Source: Populus alba (Eukaryota; Streptophyta; Magnoliopsida; Malpighiales; Salicaceae). Taken from it: a stretch of 64,000 bases of DNA. Shown in pieces: positions 10,900 through 21,496 of the stretch. The first letter of the stretch is position 1. Each line of letters starts with the position of its first letter. The stretch lies in contig NC_133297.1 of the NCBI RefSeq assembly GCF_005239225.2, forward strand, positions 11,582,147 to 11,646,146, in the 5' to 3' direction. The position numbers and the translations under genes were made by a program. The notes beneath the pieces were generated by a model. It saw nothing but the letters and a program-made list of their open reading frames with translations, searched no databases and was not told where the DNA came from.

Positions 10900-13800
10900 T
10901 GATGGTTGCTGTTTATGCATGCACCAACCCGGTGCCCATGGGTTGCAAATGTTAAACGGGTTGGCCCGACACGTGGCAGTATAATGAAAGTTCCCCTTGA
11001 ACACTAATTATTTTTTTTTTTTTGGACAGCGATGATCGAATTTGAAATTTTTTATTTAATTATAATTTGATATAAAACTAATATTCATCTCAGTTTTTAT
11101 GTGTGTGTATTTTAATCATCCACTTTATTCATTTTCATAGATCGAATATAAAATCCATGCAAATGTGTCTTTCATCAATTATTTTTTGATTATAAAAAAC
11201 AAGTTATATGTTTTTATTATTTTTTATGGCACACAAATTCTTAAAGAAAATTCTTCACTTAGGCAGGCACAAACCACGTGGTCCACGTCCAAACATGGCC
11301 ACATCCTTTTTTCTCTTTCGTTTTTTTGACCTGAAAAAATTTGTTTGGATCTTCGCCTTGTACTACAAGAATTTTCAATAATTAGCACACACCTCAAAAT
11401 ATATTTTGGATTCAAAATAGAATGTTCAAAAAAGACAGTGAAAATTGTGTTTTTATAAAAATTTAAATTTTTTTATTAAAATTTAATTATTTTATATATT
11501 TTAGATCGTTTTAATACGCTGATCTTAAAAATAATTTTAAAAAAAAAAAAATTATTATTTAATACATTTCAACATGAAAAACATTTTAAAAAACAATTAT
11601 AATCACTCTTAAACAAGTTCATTAGAAGTCACACCTCCAATTCACACAAATGTTTTTTATATTTTTTTATAGCAAACGTGCTTATAAGACTTGAAGGGAA
11701 GTACTCAAAAAAAAAAAAAAATACCTTCTCCACACTATTTGGGTTACGCATAAAGGTGTTTAAATCAATATTGCTTGGTCAATCCAAATTTTGATGCTTT
11801 ATTATTTTATTTTATCTTTTTTCAAATTTCTTGCTTGACTTGTTTTGATAAATGAACATATGGATGGACATAAAAGTCCATGAGAACCATAAATTTCATT
11901 CATGAGAAATAAGGAATCTTAGAAACAATGATAAACTTCCTTTTTAAAATAAAGCAATGGAATTTAAGTTTTAACGTATCCTTGACCTTTTTTCTCAATA
12001 AACCCTAGAAAATGACTAGCATCCTTGGATTTCTTTTACTTTATTTAAAGGCTTTAACTTATTTGATAGGGTAAATTTTCAAAATAAAAATACTATTCAA
12101 TAGCTATTTATGAATGAACTTCTATAGAAATAAATTATCTAAATTCCATATATAGAATGTTTTAAAAAAATTACCTACCCTCTCCTTATTTATATAGTAC
12201 TAGTTAGGTTTTATGTACTCCATTACAGGTATAGACTCGAGGTGTAGTAGCATCTCTACATGCAATTATATATAAAAATACTCGAAATCTTATATTTTAC
12301 AAAGCAAACTCAATCAAAACTTGATATGACCATTATGGGTATGGCTTCTAGATGTTAGTAATGTTCTTAAAAGCGTTTTATATGTATATAAACAAATATA
12401 ATCTCATAACATACAAATCAAACTCAATCAAAACCCGATATGATTAAAAGAATAAATAAATGATGATGTTGCCCAAGTTTTTTTCTTGAATAAAAAATAT
12501 AATTGACATTATTTTCTTGAACATAAAAAAAGTTACCATGCTATTGGGAACTCCTTAATAGTGACACTATCACAACAAGTTAGCCTTGAAACCTCACGAC
12601 TCAATTAATTACATGCCCTCGTTTGAAATTAACCATGTGTGAGTTTTCATGATGTGACCAAGTCAATTTAACAGAGTCAAAGATAACTCAAATAACTGAT
12701 AGAAACATGGATCGATTTAAAAAAAAAAAGTGACATTTTGTATTGTTTTGATATTGAGGCAAATACATATTGTATTACCTTCATTCAACCCAAGTTAAAC
12801 ACCAAACTCGCAACCAGTTTCATGGGCATAATCATAACATACTAACTCGGTCAAAGAGCTATATATTTCTTTCTATTTCCTTTATCCCCCCCTAAACAGG
12901 CCTTTACTAGATCCGAGTCAGATTTAATGCAAATCTAAATTGAAGGGTCGTTAGATAATTCGATATCGAGTAGAAAGAAAAATACTTGGAATTGGGTGAG
13001 ATTGAATCCAATACTCGATGAAATTAAAGGTTGAGTATAAATAAATGTGCCAAATTAAACGAAGTAAGTAGTAAGAATATGAAGTGTGGAGGGCACATGC
13101 AGAGACGTGGTTAGACCCACTTGATGTAAGCGATGTGTGTTGTGTCTTATAACCTCCAAAAATAGTTTTCTTTAATGTCTTTAGAAGCATCTTGTTGGGT
13201 CCTTCTAGTAAGAGTGGCGCATGTCGACCTTTTTTCCTATTGCGCATCGCTAGCAACATTCCTTTTCTTTTCTTCATTTTTATCTCTCTCCTCCCCCGTG
13301 AACTTCACATTTTCATTTTTGTTTATTCCTCTAAAGCATGAATTTTTCCTTATTTTTCAATTACAAGCCCTTATTTTTTAATCCTTAGGGAAAATAGAAA
13401 CCCCCAAGAGAAATAAAGGAATGCTTTTTACCCCCGAGAAACTGACATTGAGCTCGTCAAAACAAATCATCACATAAAATTATGAATACAATAAATGAAG
13501 AATGATTAAATCATAAGAAAAAAGGTTTCAAATAATTGGTCTGTCACTCAATTGATACTCATCTTGGTAAAATAAACTCAATTTCATTGATTCAAATGAA
13601 TTAGAGCTTCAGGAACCAAATTCAAAGCTTTGACAAATATCCAATCCTTATTTCTGTTAATACCAAGAACTAATTTGTACAATCAAAGGAAGAGTTCATG
13701 TTTTTTTTCAGTTACTCAACTTTTTCTTTTTTAATTTGATCCATTTATACCGACTTTATCTAGAATTTGACTTAGTATTTTGTTTTGGTTGCCTAGTATT

Positions 13801-14220
13801 GGGTTATTGCAATATTTAGGGAGAATTCTAATTTTCTTAGTTGATGCTCAATTTTGGATAAAAAAAATTATATCAATGTAAAATAATTAGGTATTAAGTG
13901 ACTAAAATTGAAAGTAAAGTAAATATAGCGGACCAAGATGAACATGAAGGTCAACTTGGCTTGCTCAAGAGCATATGCACGGGCATGTGAAAGAAGCCCA
14001 CCACATTAAAACAGTGTATATAACTTCCTTTAATGGCAAAAAATAGTCATCTGTGGTTGCATTTAAAGTGGCACATTAAGTTTTATTGGGTGGGGCAGAG
14101 CGTGTAGGTTAAGAAACAGTGGTAAGGCACCAACAACCTTTTTCCATTTCTTTACTGTATTTTCACTCTTCTTTTATTGGGATTTACGCTGGGTTGGCCA
14201 AAACTAAAAGGTATCTTGTT
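10900..14220. other. AT-rich intergenic DNA with decayed repeats
   Basis: No gene recognised. It contains a reverse-oriented AT-rich MITE-like copy near 11420-11615. It also holds a partial tandem duplication near 12180-12440, where CAAACTCAATCAAAAC recurs at 12305 and 12419. Short frames at 11224-11415, 12951-13277 and 13175-13381 lack domains. Confidence 0.5.
11420..11615 (-). mobile_element. AT-rich MITE-like element copy, reverse orientation
   Basis: Reads on the minus strand as GATTATAATTGTTTTTTAAA, then the core motifs shared with the copies at 16740, 19085 and 62195. No coding capacity. See the copy at 62195-62410 for the inverted ends. Confidence 0.45.
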
Positions 14221-14224
14221 ATTT

Positions 14225-15010
14225 TGTTTATATATCAAACTTGATTCTCATTCTTTTTATTTACATTTTTTCCTTTAAGTTATTTTTTAAAATTGATTTT
14301 TTTTTCAGTTTCATCATTGAATATTAGGTTGATTGAGAATTAAACTCTATGTTATTTTTTTGTGTGGTAATCCCAACCTCATGAATCAAATGATGAGTTT
14401 AAAAGTTTAACTCGAGATGACATGTTTTATTTAGATCCCTTTTTACATTGATTTTTTTTTTAATTTCATCATTCGACATTGGATTTATTAAAAATTGAGC
14501 TTCATCATTTTTTTTTATGGTTATCTTGGTCTTATGACATAAATCACGAGTTTAACAATTAGACATGGATTAACTTGACTATTTTTATAGGTCTTTTTTT
14601 AAGATTAATTTTTTTCTAGTTTCATCTTTTAATAATTAATTGGTTTGAAATTGAGCATCATAATTTTGTCAATTTTACCTTCTATTAACTTATCTTGTTT
14701 GCATGATCTATCTTACGAGGTGTGGTGAACTTGCTTAGGTTTGTTTGTTTTTTTTAGGTTCTTTTTGTTAATATTTTTTTTTTATCATTCTACATTTGGA
14801 TTGTTAAGAATTAGACAACATAATTTTTTCATTTTGCTTTATACGATGCTATCCCGACCTCACAACCCAAGGCATAGATTTGACATGCTAACTCGAGTCG
14901 TCTTATGACACTTTTTTTTATTAATTTTTATTTTTTATTAATTTCATCTTTCAATGTAAAGTTGTTTATTAATTAAGTTTTATGGGTTTTTTTTTCCGCA
15001 AATGCTCTTT
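14225..15010. repeat. T-rich tandem array, unit about 155 bp, 4-5 units
   Basis: Each unit has a run of T, a phrase like TTCATCATTCGACATTGGAT, a phrase like GATTGAGAATTAAACTC, and a C-containing phrase such as ATCACGAGTTTAAC. These recur near 14395, 14545, 14715 and 14870, with units strongly diverged. The same array type occurs elsewhere in the window. Confidence 0.65.
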
Positions 15011-16735
15011 TTATATAAGTCGTCATGATCACTTTTTCAGAAGAATTTGATCTATTTATTGTCGTTGTTTTTTTTATTATATAATTAAAGAAAAACAAGC
15101 TTTATTGGACTTTATCAAGTCAATGATGAAAATGATATTTTTTTTATTTTTTTAAAACATGCTACCAATAATATCTAAATATTTTTTTACATTAAAAAAA
15201 TTTGATTTGACCTTTAGCTATATCCTATCAATTCCATGATATGCCCTCTCATCCCTGTATGGAAGTAAATCACTTGCCTTTCATTTTCCAAAGTACTCTT
15301 ATCCAATATATCTTCGGTGGTAATTACCTTTTTAACTCCGAATCTTGCTGGAGCTTGGTTTGAATTGGGAATTTTATGTTTTTTCATTGCATAATTGCGT
15401 TTGATTTCATGATATTTATGTTTTGATATCATGATTAATTCACAGCGACTTGGTGCATGATTCATGTTTTTATTTTAATTTTCTTTTTTTTTTCACCGGT
15501 GTCGATATTTTTTCCATCACAGATTGATGGGATATTCCGCCGATACAAGCAACTTGAAAGGGTTTCTTTTCTTTAAAAAAAAAAAAAAAAATGAATTGCT
15601 TGAAAAGGATTTTAGATTCCTGAATGCAGGAGTTTGTCTCCTTTATCAGAGATGGTTCACCAACACGGTGACCCCACGTACACCCGTCTCTGTACTTGAA
15701 ACTTGAAAGGCGTAGTTTGTCTCAATTGAGTGTATGTGTGGGGCCCGTGATTGCTGGTTCAAAGAAACATCCATTTTAGTTCAAAAGCTACCTAACTGAG
15801 CTATGCTGCGAGTTAAATTAATATTTTTTAATATAAAAAACTTTTCTGGCCATAAAACACTCTTTATGATGTCATTAATATGAAGGAAAAGTAAAGTACT
15901 CACAAAATCAATCACCTATTAAATATTAAGATTTTTTTAAAAAAACTGCGATGATTTTTTAAAAATAAATTAAAATTAATTATTAAATTTACTTATCAGT
16001 TAATCAAATTTAACTAATCAAGCTTTCCTTCCTAATTCAAGTAATGAACTCAATTAGACTTAATAACTTTATTTTTTTTTCTAGAAACCATTTTTTATTT
16101 GATTATACAATAACAAAATTTGATGCTTGTAGAATTAATTAAAAATTAATATCAAGAAATTTGTTTGAAATTGATAAGATCAGAAAAAAAAAAAACAACT
16201 TAATATTATTATTTTTTTAAAAAATCAATAATAAAAAAAAAGTCAAGTCATTCATGGGAATCTTGGTTACCTGGCGCCCCTAGATCTTTAAAAACAAAAG
16301 ATTAAGCCCACAAACCTTCCAACTCATGCTGGGGTTATTTTTTTTTTTTAAATGATGAATGATATGTCCTTCATCTCTTATATTATTTTTTTAAAAAAAA
16401 ATAGCATGTGACATGTTATTTTTTTTTAGTCTGACCACCATTATATTGGCCGAAAAACTGAGGGTTGAGGATTCTTTACTCTTCGCTTGCTTCTGCTCAG
16501 AATCCAGAAGTGGTAGTCAATGCTCTGTATTCAGAGAGGAAGAGATGACCGTTGCACGTTCAAATATTTTCAACGCAGCGTTTCATTTACCTATGTTTAA
16601 GTCCAACGCAGCGTTTTATGTTGTGTTTGTACTTCGTCTTTCTTTGTTTTTAGAGGCAATGCGGTGGCTTGGTTAATGGATGTCAGGAATTCCTATTTTG
16701 TAGGAAATCCCTTGGAGTGCTGTTATGTCACGCCT
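15010..16735. other. intergenic, no recognised gene
   Basis: AT-rich. Frames at 15214-15465 (minus), 15524-15706 and 16413-16676 (plus) have no recognisable domain. The stretch at 16430-16730 is less AT-rich and includes an imperfect repeat of the phrase AACGCAGCGTTT. Confidence 0.45.
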
Positions 16736-16739
16736 GTTT

Positions 16740-16975
16740 ATATGGTGATTATAGTTATTTTTTTAAATATTTTTATTTAAAAATATATTAAAATAAAATA
16801 TTTTTTTTAATTTTTAAAAAATTATTGTTAATATTAGTATATTAAAATGATTTAAAAATTTTAAAAATGTTTTAATTTGAAATAAAAAATATAAAAAATT
16901 AATTTTTTTTAAAAGCTTTTAAAATATAAAAACAAATAAAACCGTTAAAAATAGAATGCACAAATAAAAACACAA
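16740..16975 (+). mobile_element. AT-rich MITE-like element copy
   Basis: Shares an ordered set of motifs with the copies at 19085 and 62195: GTGATTATAGTTATTTTTTT, a TTAAAAAATTATT core, TATTAAAATGATTTAAAAAT, then AATTTGAAATAAAAA. Non-coding. Confidence 0.5.
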
Positions 16976-17344
16976 CTAAGAAATTATAACAAACAATGAA
17001 TGAATGAAGTATTTCTCATCAACTCTATCCATCATTGATCCTCGTTTTCCTCTTACTCCTATTTAATCTGCATAAAGTATTTCTTCCTCCCTAGATAACT
17101 TAATAGTTGGGTTTTTTAAGGGAAATGTGATTAAAATCATGTTTTTTTAAAATTTGAATTATTTTTTATTTAAAATTAATTTTATATTTTTATATTTTTT
17201 TATTTTTTTATTTTTATGGGCTGTTAAAAATAAAAAATATTTTTTAAATATATTTTTTAATAAAAATTATTTTAAAAAAACAATAATTGTCATGCTGTAC
17301 ACCTTATCCCCTTATTTTTCTTTTTCGTTATTCACCAATAGAAG

Positions 17345-18273
17345 GCTTCCCGGTATACTGGATTTGGGCTTAGGGCCCAAAGGCTATACACATCATAGCA
17401 ACAAGTGCTTGAAGAGAAACGACAGGTTTTCTGAAGGTCACTTGGACTTTCAAGTGTTATCTGAATCATTCAAGCATGTGTTAGTTTGGAAATACCAATC
17501 AACTGTCGGATACTGACAGCTTAGTATATTTGCAAAGGAGATACAGCATCAAGTGGATCAAAGAACTCGATGCTGTGAAATCTCAGAGCTCGAGAATTGC
17601 TGAGGATGACAAAATGCCCACATAGACAAGAGATTGCAGTTTCTGAATCACGCAGATAGAGCAGGTTTATAATGCTTACGACAGCAATCTGCAGCATGGT
17701 GATTCCAGCCACATACCTGGCAGGACCCCTTCTTCTTGTTAAACCTACCCATTCCGATGAGGATTTAACCTCCCTCCTGACATGAAATCTCCTCCGGTGG
17801 AGTTTCCGTATGAAGGGGAAGCTGAAGAAAAACCACCACCAGTCTGCTGGAGTGGGTATTAGATGGTTTATATGCCCACATTGGCTGTAGGAGATTTGAT
17901 CCTGACATGATTCAGAAACACCTCATTCGCCAGAAACTGATCGTGTAGATCATATAAATTTGCTTGGTATCATTGAACAAATAAGGCTGCGCCTGCAACC
18001 TGCAATGATGTTATGATAATATGATCCAAGATTTTTATAAATAATAGCATTAAATCCAGAGGGTTGAAGAGGATTTCGAGGGGCAGAAAGTTCATCAGCC
18101 AAGTATTTGACCAGCTGGAGAAACTGAGAAAGAGATTTGTCGTCAGTGGTTATCTCCTGCAGCTGGACATGAAGCTGCAACTGCCTATACTCTGATGCAA
18201 GATCAAAAGCTTTCTCGAAAGTACTACGTACCTCAAAAGTTATCGAGTCCAAGTGTAAAGCCAAGATGCACAT
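17345..18273 (-). pseudogene. Ty1/Copia retrotransposon gag relic
   Basis: The minus-strand frame at 17950-18273 matches the Copia gag (UBN2) pattern, with SLSQFLQLVKYLADELSA and IYKNLGSYYHNIIAG. Further downstream, near 17665-17720, a different frame has a CCHC zinc knuckle (CQVCGWNHHAADCC, with Cys-x2-Cys-x4-His-x4-Cys spacing). After it comes a degraded stretch in the position of the protease. Stops and frame changes separate the pieces. No LTRs or target-site duplication were seen, and pol is absent. This is an old, truncated copy with no intact reading frame. Confidence 0.7.
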
Positions 18274-18489
18274 GGAGGATTTGGTTCAAGAGAGGATGTA
18301 GAATGATTCGGAATTTCTGGCAGGGGAGGTCAGAGGTGGAATGCTGCCATCAATAAAACCAGTAAGGTTATGGGAGCTCGATAGCAAGAGGATCGGGCAA
18401 GAAGAAAAGCAGTAGCAAAGGAGTTGCTTTGGGATGGTTTCTGGAAGCGATAGCAAGAGATAGGGTCCTCGGACTTGGTTGAATTTAAA

Positions 18490-20410
18490 TTGTATTCATA
18501 AAACTTAAAGTCGAATGGTGGATGGTTTATTCTTAATTTTATATATTAATTTTATAGAATTTATTTATTTTATATGGGATTGGTGGTTGTAACATCTATA
18601 TAAGTTTTTATTTCAATTAACAATTCAAATCAAATCCAATATAGTTTTTGATTGGCATTTCAATTTCAATTTTTGCCTGGAATAAGAGAAGGAGATACAA
18701 GAGAATTGGAGAAAGGAGATGGACGAAATAACCCTTTCAGTTTGTTTTTGGGACTGGTAGCACATTTTAAGAATTTTAATTTTATTTATTTATTTATTTT
18801 AAAGTATTTTTTTTATATTTTTTAATTGTTTTGATGTGTTAGTATAAAAAATAAATTTTAAATAAAAAAAAAATCACTATTAAAAGATTATCCAGCCCTA
18901 TCTTAGACTAGTTGATGATTGACCATGGTGGCTGGCTGGATGGAGAATTGGAGATGAACCGAGCCGAAGAATGTATAATCTTTGTACTTTCAGAGCCTTT
19001 TCAATTTCATTTCGATGCTGGTGGATAATTGACTAGACATGGCCGACCGAATGGATTGGAGAGGAATAGTAAGTATTATAATGATACACGGCTGATTTTA
19101 AAATGTTTTATTTTTAAAAAATATATTTAATTTTTTTTTTATTTTTTAAAAAATTATTATTGATATCGACAAATCAAAATGATTTAAAAATACTAAAATA
19201 GTTAATTTAAAATAAAAATAATAAAAAATTATTTTTTTAAAAAATATTTTTAAAACACAAAAATAAACAGGTTTTAACTAAGTTATTGATTTGTGTTATA
19301 CTACAGGTGTTTTTTTTTAGTGGAAAAAAATTCCTAGATAATCAAGAAAAAATCCAAAGACGAGGATTAATAAAAAAATTACACGCTAACTCATTGAATT
19401 GATTCTAATCAACTCTAATTAATCTATTAAACTAATAATCTGTATCTTGAAATCATAATAACTTTATAAAAATCAAATCATAACCATTTAATCATACGGA
19501 AACCAAAACAAAGCATGTAATGAATACCAATTCAAAAAGCAAAAAAAATATTGAGACTATAATATATTAAATTGAACCTCAGTTCTTGGATTAACTTATC
19601 AAACTCACAATTTAGGTCAGAGCTCTAGTTAGTTTAAATAATTTTTATTTTTTAAAATTATTTTTTACCTAGATACATGATAGCAAAAATAGAGATTTTT
19701 TTAATAAATAAATAAATAAATTGAAATAAGAATAAATAAATATAAAAAATACTAAAACATATTGGATCAACTCTAGTTTCATGACTTAATTTGTCTAATT
19801 CACAATTTGAATTATATACTTCATTGGATTTAATAAAAAAAAATAGCTAAATATATGATAGCAAAAATTGAGAAAGATTTAAAAAAAAAATAAAAAACCA
19901 AAAGAATGTAATTAAAAGAAAAGAAAAAAAAACAACAACAATAATAATAAGAGATCAAGTGAACTGGTCTGGCCTGGACAACCCAATATGCTTAAGCCTT
20001 TTAAAAAACTTCACTTTAGCCCAATAAATTTTTTTTTTATTTTTTTAATTCTTAAAACTAGCACATTTATTATTATTTTTTAAAAATATTAATTTAATAT
20101 TTTTTTCAAACTAAAAAATACTTTCAAAAATTTCTATAAGAAATAAAAGAAATATAGCCTTTCAAATCCTATTTCTTTCGAGATTCGTTTCACGGCACAC
20201 GCTGTAAACGTGGAAGCCCATCGCTTTTGCTTTCGTAATTAACCTTTCACCCGCCGTCAACTTTTGCTTTCGTAATTATTACCTGTCACTGCCAATATAA
20301 TTATTGTACGAGAATTGTATTGATTCCCTTTAAGATCTCACTTTAGTAACTGCTTGTTGCCACAAATTGGAAGCCCCATCGCTGCGCTTGCAGAGAGCAG
20401 TTGTTTTCTT
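18490..20410. other. AT-rich intergenic DNA
   Basis: No gene recognised. It contains an AT-rich MITE-like fragment at 18770-18900 and a fuller copy at 19085-19270. A-rich decayed repeats continue to 19950, and a short less AT-rich stretch lies at 20160-20400. Confidence 0.5.
19085..19270 (+). mobile_element. AT-rich MITE-like element copy
   Basis: Same motif order as the copies at 16740 and 62195: AAAAAATTATTATTGATATC, then TCAAAATGATTTAAAAATA, then AATTTAAAATAAAAATAA. Non-coding. Confidence 0.5.
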
Positions 20411-20847
20411 AGTATTTTTATTTTAAACATATTAAAATAATATATTCTTTAATTTTTTAAAATTTATTTTAATTTAAACATATATAAAAAAAACATTAAA
20501 ATAAATTTTAATTTTGGACAAAAAGAATCATGGTCAGAATGCCAAGCAGTCAAGCACCTTCTCATTAATATAACTTGACAAATTTTCTTTCAGTCTTATT
20601 TCTCATCAATATTACATAAATTATTTGATCATTTGTATTTTAAAATAATATATTTTTTATTTTTTTAAAAAATTATTTTAATATAAACACATAAAACCAA
20701 TCCAAAAACATTAAAATAAATTTTAATCTTAGATAAATAAAATTATGATCAAAATACCAATCACCCTCTCATTAATATAGTTCGACAAAATTTCTTTCAA
20801 TCTCACTTCTTATTAACATCACATAAATTATTTACTTATTTGTAGTG
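20411..20847. repeat. diverged tandem duplication, unit about 210 bp
   Basis: Two neighbouring copies share ordered anchors. CATTAAAATAAATTTTAAT occurs near 20494 and 20709, TCTCATTAATATA near 20560 and 20767, and ACATAAATTATTT near 20613 and 20821. Lies about 650 bp upstream of the ARF start codon. Confidence 0.75.
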
Positions 20848-21371
20848 GAAAGGTGATATAAAAATATAAAAAGTTGAGTTGATTTATATTTAGAAAAAAT
20901 AAAAAAATTATATATTTAAATTAATATATAAATTTAAACATAAAATATTCAGTGAAATCACTATATATAAATCTATTATATAAACATTTTTTAAGATAAC
21001 TATTGTCAGAATAGTTCACATAATATATTTTAAAAATATTATATTTAGAAATGCTTTTGATAATATCACTAAATTACTGAGGAAATCTAAATACCTATAG
21101 TAGAAAAAAAAATATTTTTTTTATCTACACCTAAGAAATTGGATTGTTTTTCCTTTTTTAATTCATACCTGATAGAGTGTGGTGCACGCGTATCGGGATA
21201 GCGTGGAGAACTAAGGGATGAAAAATCATGAAGTTAGTTGGCAACAGTGTCGTGGCTAAAACTGTAAAAAACAGTGTAGCCAATGAAGCAGTCCCTAAAC
21301 TTCTCCATCTTTTTTTGCCCGTTCTCCGACCCCAAGACGGCACTCTCTCTCCCGTACTTCATCTCAGACAA

Positions 21372-21378
21372 TATATAA
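21372..21378 (+). promoter_or_regulatory. putative TATA box of ARF gene
   Basis: TATATAA, 119 bp upstream of the ATG at 21497, followed by a CT-rich leader typical of plant 5' UTRs. Confidence 0.45.
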
Positions 21379-21496
21379 CTCCCTCTCTATATATATCTCT
21401 TTCTCTTTCGACACACGCAGAACTCTTATGTTAGTAAACCGTTTCCATTTAACTCTTACCTCTCTCTTTGGTTTCGGAACCCAAACGAACTAACAA

